DNA of 20,203 nt from an uncultured Brevundimonas sp. (GTDB taxonomy: Bacteria; Pseudomonadota; Alphaproteobacteria; Caulobacterales; Caulobacteraceae), in contig NZ_CALTWS010000023.1 of the NCBI RefSeq assembly GCF_943913055.1, positions 1 through 20,203 on the forward strand, in the 5' to 3' direction. Shown piece after piece: positions 1 through 8,164 of the stretch. The notes below the pieces were generated by a model. It was given only the letters and a program-made list of their open reading frames with translations. It was not told where the DNA came from and ran no database searches. Position 1 is the stretch's first letter. Every line of letters starts with the position of its first letter. Both the position numbers and the translations under genes were made by a program.

Positions 1-67
1 GCGACAGGGATTGAACCTGTGACCCCCTCGGTGTGAACGAGGTGCTCTCCCGCTGAGCTACGCATCC
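1..67 (-). tRNA. tRNA-Val (anticodon CAC), 3' end cut by the window
   Basis: Read on the minus strand, the sequence starts with acceptor strand GGATGCG (67 to 61). A D-arm beginning GCTCAGCGGGAGAGC follows, then a perfect 5-bp anticodon stem CCTCG/CGAGG closing the loop TTCACAC, and a T-arm ACAGG/CCTGT with loop TTCAATC. U33 and A37 are in place, so the anticodon reads CAC and decodes the valine codon GUG. Only the first three bases of the 3' acceptor strand (CGC) are inside the window. The discriminator base and CCA end lie beyond base 1. Confidence 0.93.
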
Positions 68-118
68 ATCTGGCCGGGCATGTCGGCCGCCGACCGCTGA
101 GGGCCGGGGAGGGCGGGG

Positions 119-146
119 ACATAGCCCGCACGGCGGGGCCTTGCAA
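119..146 (-). promoter_or_regulatory. Candidate promoter of the tRNA-Val gene
   Basis: On the minus strand TTGCAA (146 to 141) is followed after 16 bp by CTATGT (124 to 119), about 50 bp upstream of the tRNA 5' end. The bases after the -10 are a C-rich run, as expected for a GC-rich discriminator at a stable-RNA promoter. The rest of the gap between the tRNA and the symporter stop holds only two short GC-rich inverted repeats (82-94 and 125-137) without a T run. The assignment rests on consensus matching alone. Confidence 0.35.
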
Positions 147-161
147 CAGGCAAACGCGGCT

Positions 162-1451
162 TCAGATCCCGGCGGCGCGCACTGTATCCGACGTTTCCGC
201 CTCCGGGTCGCCAGGCAACCAGGCGACGTGGCCGTCATAGATGCCCTGATCCAGTATGCCTTCTTCCTTGGCAACCAGCACGGGGACCAGCATCTGTCCG
301 GTGACATTGGTGGCGGTGCGCATCATGTCGATGATCCGGTCGATGGCCACGATATAGCCGATGCCTTCCAGCGGCAGGCCCGCGGTGGACAGGGTCAGGG
401 TCAGCATGACGATGCTGGTCCCCGGCACGCCCGCGGTACCCAGCGAACCCAGAACCGCCGTCAGCCCGATCAGGACATATTGCGTCACCGTCAGGTCGAT
501 CTTGAAATATTGGGCGATGAAGATGGCTGCGATGGCCGGATAGATCGCCCCGCAGCCGTCCATCTTCACATTGGCCCCCAGTGGCACGGCAAAGGCGGCA
601 TAGGCCTGCGGCACGCCCAGACGCTCGACCGTCTGGCGCAGGGTGATCGGCAGGGTGCCCAGCGACGAGGAGGTGGCGAAGGCCGTCTGCTGCGCCGCGA
701 ACGCGCCGCGGAAGAAGCTGCGTACCTTCAGCCCGTGCGCCTTCAGCAGGCCGGAATAGACGATCAGGATGTGGAACAGGCAGGCCGCGTAGATGGCGAA
801 GATGAACTTGCCCAGCGGCAGTAGCGCCTCCCAGCCATAGCCGCCGACCACCGAGCCGATCAGGCCGAACACCCCGAACGGCGTCAGCTGGATCACCCAA
901 CGTGTGATGCGGAATATGATGGAGGCCCCTTCGTCTACCAGCCGCCGCACACCCTGAGCCCGATCGCCCAGCGCCACCAGCGCCATCCCGACCAAGGCCG
1001 AGAAGAAGATGATCTGCAGCACCTTGCCCTCGCTCAGGGCCGCGAAGGGGTTTGTTGGTACAATGCCGATCAGGACTTCCAGCGGCGTCGGGATTTCCCG
1101 TGCCCTCACCTCGCCCAGCGGCAGGTTGGACAGTCCCATTCCGGGATTGATGATGTGGCCGAATGCGAACCCGACCAGCACCGCCAGCAGGGATGTGACA
1201 GCAAACCAAACGATGGTCCGCACCCCCAGCCGCACCGCCCCCACGCCCTCGCCCAGCTTAGCGATGGAACTGGCGATGGTGAACAGAACCAGAGGGGCCA
1301 CCACCATGCGGATCAGGTTCAGATAGACGTCCCCGATCGGCTGAAGCCAGACCTCGGCATTCTCGCGCAGGATTAGGCCGGCGACGATCCCCAGCACGAA
1401 ACCGGCAGCGGTGCGCTGCCACAGGGGAATGGCGAAGAAGCGACGGAGCAT
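162..1451 (-). CDS. Dicarboxylate/amino acid:cation symporter (DAACS family)
   Basis: This 429-residue inner-membrane transporter is of the GltP/DctA/GltPh type, which imports acidic amino acids or C4-dicarboxylates with a cation. The serine-rich re-entrant loop motif SSSLGTLP is at about residues 261-268, a variant of the NMDGT motif is at 296-300, and the last core helix (about 367-386) has DRIIDMMRTATNVTGQ. Compared with GltPh, the substrate-contacting Asp394 and Arg397 are kept (here D375, R378), which suggests an acidic amino acid substrate. The cation-site residues Asn310 and Asp405 are replaced by Lys296 and Gln386. I chose the ATG at 1451 because homology begins at MLRRFFAIPLWQR; the longer open frame runs into gph. 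It lies 28 bp downstream of gph and is probably cotranscribed. The exact substrate is not known. Confidence 0.93.
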   Translation of the reverse strand: MLRRFFAIPLWQRTAAGFVLGIVAGLILRENAEVWLQPIGDVYLNLIRMVVAPLVLFTIASSIAKLGEGVGAVRLGVRTIVWFAVTSLLAVLVGFAFGHIINPGMGLSNLPLGEVRAREIPTPLEVLIGIVPTNPFAALSEGKVLQIIFFSALVGMALVALGDRAQGVRRLVDEGASIIFRITRWVIQLTPFGVFGLIGSVVGGYGWEALLPLGKFIFAIYAACLFHILIVYSGLLKAHGLKVRSFFRGAFAAQQTAFATSSSLGTLPITLRQTVERLGVPQAYAAFAVPLGANVKMDGCGAIYPAIAAIFIAQYFKIDLTVTQYVLIGLTAVLGSLGTAGVPGTSIVMLTLTLSTAGLPLEGIGYIVAIDRIIDMMRTATNVTGQMLVPVLVAKEEGILDQGIYDGHVAWLPGDPEAETSDTVRAAGI

Positions 1452-1479
1452 GGCGGGGCCTTTTCGGCTGTCGGCCACA

Positions 1480-2199
1480 TTATGTGTTCTCAGTCGCGGC
1501 AATCCGCAACCGTCTCTCCGACAGAAAGCCGTCGATGGCCGCTTCGATGTCTGCGAACCGGACCACCATCGCGTCGCCGCCCAGCTCCGATGCCGGTATG
1601 GGCGTATAGCCATATGCGCAGACGATGCACGGCATGCCCGCGTCCTGCGCTGCGGCTGTGTCGGGGGTCGCATCGCCGACCATGATGGCCCGCTCCGAAT
1701 CGCCGCCCGCCAGTTGTACGGCCTCTTTTAGATGCGCCCCGTCCGGCTTGCGGGCGCTGACCCGGTCCGGCCCCACGATGGCGGCGAAATGCCGGGTCAG
1801 GTCCAACGCGGCCAGCAACCGTTCCGACAAGTCGCTGCGCTTGTTGGTCGCCACGCACAGGATCGCGCCTCTCGCCGCCAGCCGCTTCAGCGTCTCGACC
1901 ACGCCGTCATAGGGGCGCGAGTGATCGGCGATGTGCTCGATGTAGTCGGCGATGAAGGCGTCGAACAGTTCGGGCCGGGTCGCATCTTCCTTGCTGGCCC
2001 CGGCTGCCGCAAACCCATGCTCCAGCAGGGCCCGCGCCCCGCCGCCGATCAGGTCCGCCGCTCCTTCCATCGGCACGCTCGGCAGGCCCTCGCGCACCAG
2101 CATGCGGTTCAGAGTGCCGACCAGATCGCGGTGCGTTTCCACCAGCGTGCCGTCCAGGTCGAAGGCGATGGTCCAGCCTTCCAGGTCGCGTTCCGTCAC
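1480..2199 (-). CDS. gph: Phosphoglycolate phosphatase, HAD superfamily
   Basis: This predicted 239-residue HAD hydrolase would remove phosphate from 2-phosphoglycolate, a product of DNA repair or oxygenase activity. All four HAD motifs are visible: FDLDGT at residues 13-18 with nucleophile D14 and acid/base D16, the motif II threonine in CVATNKR, the motif III lysine in SARKPDGAHLKEA, and the metal-binding VGDATPDTAAA. A helical cap lies between motifs I and II. I place the start at GTG 2199, because GGGAG lies 8 bases upstream of it. An in-frame TTG at 2214 has no ribosome binding site and falls at the expected transcription start. A DAACS transporter follows after 28 bp. Related HAD phosphatases such as pyrophosphatase PpaX are hard to exclude. 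Confidence 0.88.
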   Translation of the reverse strand: MTERDLEGWTIAFDLDGTLVETHRDLVGTLNRMLVREGLPSVPMEGAADLIGGGARALLEHGFAAAGASKEDATRPELFDAFIADYIEHIADHSRPYDGVVETLKRLAARGAILCVATNKRSDLSERLLAALDLTRHFAAIVGPDRVSARKPDGAHLKEAVQLAGGDSERAIMVGDATPDTAAAQDAGMPCIVCAYGYTPIPASELGGDAMVVRFADIEAAIDGFLSERRLRIAATENT

Positions 2200-2222
2200 G
2201 GCGGCATCTCCCAAGGGTCGCC

Positions 2223-2249
2223 GCGATAGGCTAGACCACCCGCCGTCAC
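2223..2249 (-). promoter_or_regulatory. Candidate gph promoter
   Basis: On the minus strand GTGACGG (2249 to 2243) matches the Caulobacter -35 consensus TTGACGS at 6 of 7 positions. After 12 bp comes CCTATCGC (2230 to 2223), a weaker match to GCTANAWC. Transcription would begin near 2216, leaving a short leader before the GTG start at 2199. The assignment is by consensus only. Confidence 0.3.
2230..2237 (+). promoter_or_regulatory. Candidate -10 element of glmU
   Basis: GCTAGACC matches the Caulobacter -10 consensus GCTANAWC at 7 of 8 positions and lies 31 bp before the glmU start codon. No convincing -35 is seen at the proper distance. The site abuts the gph promoter candidate on the other strand, so the two promoters would compete. 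Confidence 0.25.
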
Positions 2250-2267
2250 TAACCGCCGGACCGATTC

Positions 2268-3608
2268 ATGACCAGACGCGCTGCCATCATCCTCGCCGCC
2301 GGCCAGGGCACCCGCATGAAGTCGCCGCTGCCCAAGGTGCTGCATCCCGTCGGCGGCCGCGCCATGCTGGACCACGCCATTGATGCGGCCGAGGCCCTGG
2401 GCTGCGAACGGATCGTGGTCGTGGTCGGCAATCACTCGCCTGAGGTCCGCGCCCATGTGGTCAAGCGGCTGGGGGAGGGGGCCATCGCGGTTCAGGACCC
2501 GCCCATAGGTACCGGGCACGCGGTCCGCGCCGCCGAAGCCGCACTGGCCGGGTTCGAAGGCCAGGTGGTCATCACCTATGGTGACGTGCCCTTGCTGAAG
2601 GCGCATGACATCGAACCGGTCTTTGCCAGCGCCGATGGCGTCACCGTCATCGGCTTCGAGGCGCGCGACCCGGGGGCCTATGGTCGCCTGGTTATGGACG
2701 GTGACACCCTGGCCGCCATCACTGAAGCCAAGGAGGCCTCGGCCGAGGTTCTGGCCCTGACCACCTGCAATTCCGGCGTCATGGCCGCGCCGTCGGCCCT
2801 GCTGTTCGATCTGCTGTCGCGCGTCACCAACGACAATGCCAAGGGCGAATACTATCTGACGGACGTCGTGGCCCTGGCCCGCGTGCAAGGGTCGCCCACC
2901 CGCACTGTGATGGCTGACGAGGACGCCGTCATGGGCGTCAATGCCCAGTCCGAACTGGCCGTCGCCGAGGCTCTATTCCAGAAGGTCCAGCGCGAGACCT
3001 TCCTGGCCGCCGGGGTGACCATGGCCGCGCCCGAGTCGGTCCACTTCTCATTCGACACCGAGATCGGCGCAGGCACGATCATCGAGCCCTTCGTCGTCTT
3101 CGGCCCGGGCGCAAAGGTCGCCCCCGGCGCGCGCATCCGCAGCTTCAGCCATATCGAAGGGGCGACCGTCGCCACGGGAGCCGAAGTCGGACCCTATGCC
3201 CGCCTGCGCCCGGGCGCGGACCTGGGCGAGGGGGTCAAGGTCGGCAACTTCGTCGAGGTCAAGAACGTCCGCATGGACGCCGGGGCCAAGGCCAACCACC
3301 TGGCCTATCTGGGCGACGGCACCGTGGGGGCCAAGGCCAACATCGGCGCGGGCACCATCTTCTGCAACTACGACGGCTTCTTCAAGCACCGGACGACGAT
3401 AGGCGAGGGGGCCTTCATCGGCTCGAACAGCGCCCTGGTCGCACCCGTCACCATCGGCGAGGGGGCCATGGTCGGGTCCGGCTCGGTCATCACCCGCGAC
3501 GTCGGGCCGGGGGATCTGGCGCTGGGCCGAGGCGATCAGCTGTCCAAGCCCGGCTGGGCCGCGCGCTTCATGGACACGATGCGGGCGAAGAAGGCGAAGG
3601 GTAAATGA
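2268..3608 (+). CDS. glmU: Bifunctional UDP-GlcNAc pyrophosphorylase / glucosamine-1-phosphate N-acetyltransferase
   Basis: GlmU makes UDP-N-acetylglucosamine for peptidoglycan and lipid A: it acetylates glucosamine-1-phosphate and then transfers UMP. The 446 residues are close to the usual 450-460. The N-terminal uridyltransferase half shows LAAGQGTRM at 9-17, K23, YGD with D106, and GVNAQ with N225. The C-terminal left-handed beta-helix starts near residue 255 with hexapeptide repeats and shows RPG (R314), K332, the catalytic histidine H344 in KANHLAYLGD, and NIGAGTIFCNYDG. The ATG at 2268 follows only a weak GGA. It overlaps rpiA by 4 bp (ATGA), so translation is probably coupled. UDP-GlcNAc would also feed the GlcNAc-containing holdfast whose export genes lie at the right end of the window. 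Confidence 0.97.
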   Translation: MTRRAAIILAAGQGTRMKSPLPKVLHPVGGRAMLDHAIDAAEALGCERIVVVVGNHSPEVRAHVVKRLGEGAIAVQDPPIGTGHAVRAAEAALAGFEGQVVITYGDVPLLKAHDIEPVFASADGVTVIGFEARDPGAYGRLVMDGDTLAAITEAKEASAEVLALTTCNSGVMAAPSALLFDLLSRVTNDNAKGEYYLTDVVALARVQGSPTRTVMADEDAVMGVNAQSELAVAEALFQKVQRETFLAAGVTMAAPESVHFSFDTEIGAGTIIEPFVVFGPGAKVAPGARIRSFSHIEGATVATGAEVGPYARLRPGADLGEGVKVGNFVEVKNVRMDAGAKANHLAYLGDGTVGAKANIGAGTIFCNYDGFFKHRTTIGEGAFIGSNSALVAPVTIGEGAMVGSGSVITRDVGPGDLALGRGDQLSKPGWAARFMDTMRAKKAKGK

Positions 3609-4288
3609 GCGATCTGCAAAAGCGCCACGCCGGCGAAGCCGCCGCCCTGCGTGTCGAGCCCGGCATGGTCGTGGGCCTGGGCACCGGCTCCACCGCCGCC
3701 TGGTTCGTCAAGGCCTTGGCGGCCCGCAACCTGACCGGCCTGCGCTGTGTCCCCACGTCCGAGGCGACGGCCGAGCTGGCCCGCGACCTGGGTTTGACGC
3801 TATCGACGCTGGAGGACACCCCCCGCATCGACCTGACCGTCGACGGCGCGGACGAGATCGGGCCGGGCCTGGCTCTGATCAAGGGCGGCGGGGCGGCTCT
3901 CCTGCGCGAAAAGCTGGTGTGGGAGGCCTCGGCCCGATGTATCTGCATCGCAGACAGCGCCAAGGTGGTGAAGACTCTGGGGGGCTTTGCCCTGCCGATC
4001 GAGGTCGTCGCCTTCGGGCACAAGACCACCGCCAACCGCATCGCTGATGTCCTGGCCGATCACGACATTGCCATGCCCGCCCGCGTCCGCATGGCCGACC
4101 GGGGTCTTGTCCGGACCGACGGGGGCAATCTGATCTATGACGCAAAGTGCGGCGTCATCCATGATCCTGTCCGGCTGGCCGATGATCTGAAGCTGATCAC
4201 CGGCGTGGTCGAGCACGGTCTTTTCCTGGACCTGGCGGACGAGGCGATCGTCGGGGCAGACGACGGCGTAGACGTGCTGTTGCCTTGA
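3605..4288 (+). CDS. rpiA: Ribose-5-phosphate isomerase A
   Basis: RpiA interconverts ribose-5-phosphate and ribulose-5-phosphate in the non-oxidative pentose phosphate pathway. The 227-residue cytosolic protein has the phosphate-binding loop GLGTGST at 24-30 and the active-site segment DGADEIGPGLALIKGGG. It shows D80, D83, K93 and E102, offset by one from E. coli D81, D84, K94 and E103. DGGNLIYDAKCG follows in the C-terminal half. Its ATG lies inside the last codons of glmU (ATGA overlap), so it probably depends on glmU transcription and translation. Length and motifs are normal. Confidence 0.97.
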   Translation: MSDLQKRHAGEAAALRVEPGMVVGLGTGSTAAWFVKALAARNLTGLRCVPTSEATAELARDLGLTLSTLEDTPRIDLTVDGADEIGPGLALIKGGGAALLREKLVWEASARCICIADSAKVVKTLGGFALPIEVVAFGHKTTANRIADVLADHDIAMPARVRMADRGLVRTDGGNLIYDAKCGVIHDPVRLADDLKLITGVVEHGLFLDLADEAIVGADDGVDVLLP

Positions 4289-4365
4289 GCGCGTCATGCT
4301 GCATCGCTCGGCCCTTTCCCAAGCGTGTCGTGCGCCTATCTGTCAGCACAGCGATTTCAGATTTC

Positions 4366-4388
4366 TCAGACCTGGATGCCAGGTCTGA
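4366..4388 (+). promoter_or_regulatory. Perfect inverted repeat directly upstream of the gor ribosome binding site
   Basis: TCAGACCTGG and CCAGGTCTGA form a perfect 10-bp inverted repeat around the 3-base spacer ATG. The repeat ends two bases before GGAG (4391-4394), with the gor start at 4401. It could be a dimeric repressor operator or a leader hairpin gating initiation. No T run follows, so it is not an intrinsic terminator for rpiA. A 7-bp direct repeat of GATTTC units (4353-4365) lies just upstream. The symmetry is seen directly; the function is unknown. Confidence 0.6.
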
Positions 4389-4400
4389 CCGGAGCCGGAT

Positions 4401-5798
4401 ATGACGACCTACGACTACGACCTCTTCGTCATCGGTGCCGGTTCCGGCGGCGTCCGCGCCGCTCGCCTGACGGCCCTCGGCGGCAAACGTGTGGCCATCG
4501 CCGAGGAGTTCCGCGTTGGCGGCACCTGCGTGATCCGCGGATGCGTGCCCAAGAAGTTCATGGTCATGGCCTCCGAGGTCAGCCACGCGCTGGAGATCGC
4601 CGAGGGCTATGGCTGGTCCTTCGACAATGTGAAGTTCGACTGGCCGACCTTCCTTCAGGCCAAAGATGTCGAGATCGCGCGCCTGTCTGGAATCTATGCC
4701 GCCAATCTGGGCAAGGCCGGGGTGGATCTGGTCCATGGCCGTGCCGTCCTGACGGATGCCCACACCGTCCAGATCCTGAAGAAGGACGGCACCCCCGACC
4801 GCTCCATCACCGCAGAACGCATCCTCATCGCAACCGGTGGCCGACCCTGGATGCCAGAGGGACTTGAGGGCATCGAGCACGCCATCAGTTCGGAAGAGGC
4901 CTTCCATCTGCCAGAGCTGCCCAAGCGCATCCTGATAGCGGGCGGCGGCTATATCGCGGTGGAGTTCGCCGGCATCTTCGCCGGGCTGGGCGTCGAGACG
5001 ACGCTGATCTATCGCGGGCCCAACATCCTGCGCGGCTTCGACGATGACGTGCGCGCCCATCTGGCCGGCGAGATCGAAAAGCGCGGGATCAAGGTCATCT
5101 TGGGCTGCCAGCACAAGTCGCTGGAAAAGACCGAGACGGGCATCGTCAACCACCTCGAAAACGGCATGACGATCGAGACCGACGTGGTCATGTTCGCCAC
5201 CGGCCGCGTCCCGCACGTCAAGGGGCTGGGCCTCGACAAGGCCGGGGTCAAGATCGACGACAATGGCGCGATCTGCGTCGATGAGTATTCGAAGACGACT
5301 GCCGACAACATCTGGGCCATCGGCGACGTTACGGACCGCATGAATTTGACCCCCGTGGCCATCCGTGAGGCTGTGGCGTTTCACGAGACGGTCTATAAGG
5401 ACAACCCCCAGCATTTCGACTATGAGGCCGTCGCCACCGCCGTCTTTAGCCAGCCACCGGTGGGTGTGGTCGGACTGACCGAAAGCGAGGCGCGGCATTC
5501 CTGTCCGGGCGAAGTCGACGTTTACCTGACCCGTTTCCGCCCCATGAAATACGCCTTCACCGGCTCGGACGAGCGGGTGCTGATGAAGCTGGTCGTCGAT
5601 GCACAGAGCCAGAAGGTCGTCGGCGTCCACATCGTCGGCCCCGAAGCGCCGGAGATGATTCAGCTGGCCGCCATCGCCGTAAAGGCCGGTCTGACCAAGG
5701 CCCAGTGGGACGCCACCTGCGCCGTACATCCCACCATGGCTGAGGAGCTGGTTACCCTGAAAGAGAAACAGCAGCCGGGGCATATGTCTGCGGGCTGA
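4401..5798 (+). CDS. gor: Glutathione-disulfide reductase
   Basis: This FAD flavoprotein reduces glutathione disulfide with NADPH and keeps the cytosolic thiol pool reduced. The 465 residues match the family's usual length. FAD-binding GAGSGGVRAA is at 12-21, the redox-active disulfide GGTCVIRGCVPKK contains C43 and C48, and the NADPH Rossmann motif AGGGYIAVEFA is followed by IYRGPNILRGFD with the arginines typical of NADPH use. ATGRVPH and the FAD-closing AIGDVT are present. The C-terminal HPTMAEE supplies H443 and E448, the proton-relay pair. The motifs separate it from lipoamide and mercuric reductases. GGAG 6 bases upstream supports the ATG at 4401. It follows rpiA after 112 bp and is convergent with ligA, with an 18-bp gap. 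Confidence 0.95.
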   Translation: MTTYDYDLFVIGAGSGGVRAARLTALGGKRVAIAEEFRVGGTCVIRGCVPKKFMVMASEVSHALEIAEGYGWSFDNVKFDWPTFLQAKDVEIARLSGIYAANLGKAGVDLVHGRAVLTDAHTVQILKKDGTPDRSITAERILIATGGRPWMPEGLEGIEHAISSEEAFHLPELPKRILIAGGGYIAVEFAGIFAGLGVETTLIYRGPNILRGFDDDVRAHLAGEIEKRGIKVILGCQHKSLEKTETGIVNHLENGMTIETDVVMFATGRVPHVKGLGLDKAGVKIDDNGAICVDEYSKTTADNIWAIGDVTDRMNLTPVAIREAVAFHETVYKDNPQHFDYEAVATAVFSQPPVGVVGLTESEARHSCPGEVDVYLTRFRPMKYAFTGSDERVLMKLVVDAQSQKVVGVHIVGPEAPEMIQLAAIAVKAGLTKAQWDATCAVHPTMAEELVTLKEKQQPGHMSAG

Positions 5799-5816
5799 CC
5801 CTTGCCACCTCCGCAG

Positions 5817-8135
5817 TCAGCCTATCAGCGCCAGCCAGTCGTCTTCACTCAGCACCTGGACGCCGTGCTTCTGGGCATCCGCAAGTTTCGAACCCGCGCC
5901 CGGACCTGCCACCAGATAGTCGGTCTTCTTCGACACCGAGCCTGAGACCTTGGCCCCCAGGCTTTCGGCACGGGCCTTGGCTTCGTCGCGCGTGAATCGC
6001 TCCAGCGCGCCGGTGAAGACCACGGTCTTGCCGGCGACGGGGGTGTCGGATTTCGGGCGTTCGGCGTCCTCGATCGTCTCCAGTTCCGAAACCAGGGCGT
6101 GCACGACCACCTGATTGTGCGGCTCGTGGAAGAAGTCGGCCAGGGCGCGGGCGGCGACAGGGCCAACGCCGGTGATACCCGCGATCTGGCCCAGAGTCGC
6201 GGAGGGGCCTTCGGTCCGGGCGACCTGAGCCAGACGCCGGATGCCGTCCCAGTCGGTAACCAGGGTCGCGATGGCGCGCCGTGCCGGGGCGGCCAGGCTG
6301 GGGAAGGCGAGGGCAATCTTCTGATCCAGGGGGGCGTTGGGCCAGGGATCGGCGTCGCCGAGGCGTGCCTCGGCCAGGGCGGCCATCACGCGCGGCGATA
6401 CGCCGTGGGCCACGGACAGCTGAGTCCATTCTTGCGAGGGCAGGCCGGATGCGGCCTCCAGGCAGGCTGCCTGAAATGCAGCCCAACTGCCGAAGTGGCG
6501 GGACAGCAGAAGCGAAGTCTGTTCGCCGATGTCGCGGATGCCCAGGCCGAAGATCAGGCGGTCGAGCGCGATGGTGCGCCGCGCCTGAATGCCCGCGACC
6601 AGATTGCGGACGCTGGTCTCGCCATAGCCGTCCTCGTTGCGCAATATCGACAGCCGGGCCTCATCGCGTGCCAGGCGGAAGATGTCGGCGGGCTCCCTGA
6701 TCCAGCCACGCTCGTGGAAGGCGATCAGCTGTTTCTCGCCCAGTCCCTCGATGTCGAAGGCGCGGCGGCCGACGAAATGCTTCAGACGCTCGACGATCTG
6801 GGCATCGCAGATCAAACCGCCAGTGCACCGCCTACGCACCTCGTCGCCCTCTCGTACCGCCTCCGATCCGCAGACCGGGCAGTGGGTGGGGAAGACATAG
6901 GGCACGGCCTCGGGCGGACGGCGCTCCAGCACCACGCCGACGATCTGGGGGATGACGTCGCCGGCGCGTTGCAAGGTGACGGTGTCGCCGATGCGCACGT
7001 CCTTGCGGGCGATCTCGTCCTCATTGTGCAGGGTGGCGTTGCGCACGACCACGCCACCGACGGTGACGGGATGCAGGCGGGCGACGGGGGTCAGGGAGCC
7101 CGTACGGCCGACCTGGATGTCGATGCCCTCCAGCACGGTCGTCGCCTGCTGGGCCGGGAACTTATGGGCGATGGCCCAGCGGGGGCTGCGAGCGATGAAG
7201 CCCAGCCGCTGCTGCCAGTCCAGCCGATCGACCTTGTAGACCACCCCATCGATGTCATAGCCCAGGGTGGCGCGGTCGGTTTCCAGTTGCCGGTAGACAT
7301 CGATCAGGCCAGCGGCATCCTCCACGCGGAGTGATCGGTCGTTGACCTGAAATCCCCAGGCGCGAAACGCCTCCAGCGCCTCCGCTTGCGTCTCCGCGAA
7401 CGGCTCCGAAACCTCGCCCCAGGCATAGGCGAAGAAGGTCAGGGGTCGACCGGCGGTAATCTTGGGATTTTTCTGCCGAAGCGATCCGGCGGCGAAATTG
7501 CGTGGGTTGGCATAGGTCCGTCGCCCTTCCGCCTCCGCCGCGGCATTGAAAGCGTCGAAGGCCTCGGTGGGGGCATAGACCTCGCCCCTGATCTCGATCA
7601 CGCGGGGCCAGCCGGTGCCGGACAGGGTGCGCGGGATGCTGTCCAGGGTCTTCAGGTTTTCTGTGACGTCCTCGCCCGTCTTGCCGTCGCCTCGCGTCGC
7701 GCCCTGGACCAGGACGCCGTCCTCATAGCGCAGGCTGGCGGACAGGCCGTCGATCTTGGGCTCGGCGACGAAGGCGATGGGCTCATCGGCCGGCAGCTTC
7801 AGGAAGCGCGCGATGCGGGCCACGAAGTCGCGCACCTCGCCCTCGTCAAAGGCATTGTCGAGCGACAGCATGGGCACGCCGTGGCGCACGGGCGCGAACT
7901 GGGTCGAGACAGCGGCCCCCACGGCCTGCGATGGGCTGGCCTCGGTGGTCAGGGCCGGGAAACGCGCCTCGATGGCCAGGGCGCGGCGCTTCAGGGCATC
8001 ATAGTCGGCGTCCGAAATCTCGGGTGCGTCCTCGGTGTGATACAGGGCGTCATGATGCGCCAGTTCGACCGTAAGGCGCGCCAGCTCGGCAGCCGCCTCG
8101 GCCTCGGTCAGGGTATCGACAGCGTGTTCGGACAT
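5817..8135 (-). CDS. ligA: NAD-dependent DNA ligase
   Basis: LigA seals nicks in replication and repair using NAD+. The 772 residues exceed the usual 670 or so. Domain Ia is at about 1-70. The adenylation domain has catalytic K127 in EPKIDG and RGDG at 148-151. An OB fold follows at about 330-410, and a four-cysteine zinc site uses C419, C422, C437 and C443. The helix-hairpin-helix domain runs from about 455 to 685, and a C-terminal BRCT domain from about 700 to 772. The extra length lies in the helix-hairpin-helix region, around 555-650. I chose the ATG at 8135 because homology starts there, AGGAG lies 12 bases upstream, and an earlier in-frame start at 8189 is upstream of the candidate promoter. 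Confidence 0.96.
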   Translation of the reverse strand: MSEHAVDTLTEAEAAAELARLTVELAHHDALYHTEDAPEISDADYDALKRRALAIEARFPALTTEASPSQAVGAAVSTQFAPVRHGVPMLSLDNAFDEGEVRDFVARIARFLKLPADEPIAFVAEPKIDGLSASLRYEDGVLVQGATRGDGKTGEDVTENLKTLDSIPRTLSGTGWPRVIEIRGEVYAPTEAFDAFNAAAEAEGRRTYANPRNFAAGSLRQKNPKITAGRPLTFFAYAWGEVSEPFAETQAEALEAFRAWGFQVNDRSLRVEDAAGLIDVYRQLETDRATLGYDIDGVVYKVDRLDWQQRLGFIARSPRWAIAHKFPAQQATTVLEGIDIQVGRTGSLTPVARLHPVTVGGVVVRNATLHNEDEIARKDVRIGDTVTLQRAGDVIPQIVGVVLERRPPEAVPYVFPTHCPVCGSEAVREGDEVRRRCTGGLICDAQIVERLKHFVGRRAFDIEGLGEKQLIAFHERGWIREPADIFRLARDEARLSILRNEDGYGETSVRNLVAGIQARRTIALDRLIFGLGIRDIGEQTSLLLSRHFGSWAAFQAACLEAASGLPSQEWTQLSVAHGVSPRVMAALAEARLGDADPWPNAPLDQKIALAFPSLAAPARRAIATLVTDWDGIRRLAQVARTEGPSATLGQIAGITGVGPVAARALADFFHEPHNQVVVHALVSELETIEDAERPKSDTPVAGKTVVFTGALERFTRDEAKARAESLGAKVSGSVSKKTDYLVAGPGAGSKLADAQKHGVQVLSEDDWLALIG

Positions 8136-8164
8136 GGAATCGCAGAGCTCCTGACAGCAGAGGT

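Noticed and set aside
4197..5783. A 528-codon minus-strand open frame opposite gor
   Set aside because: It is antisense to a complete glutathione reductase gene and has no domain of its own.
5793..5822. Inverted repeat GGCTGAC/GTCAGCC between gor and ligA as a bidirectional terminator
   Set aside because: The stem is 7 bp with a 16-base loop and no T run on either strand. It includes both stop codons, so chance is likely.
6099..7334. A 411-codon plus-strand open frame opposite ligA
   Set aside because: It is antisense to ligA, with composition typical of reverse reading.
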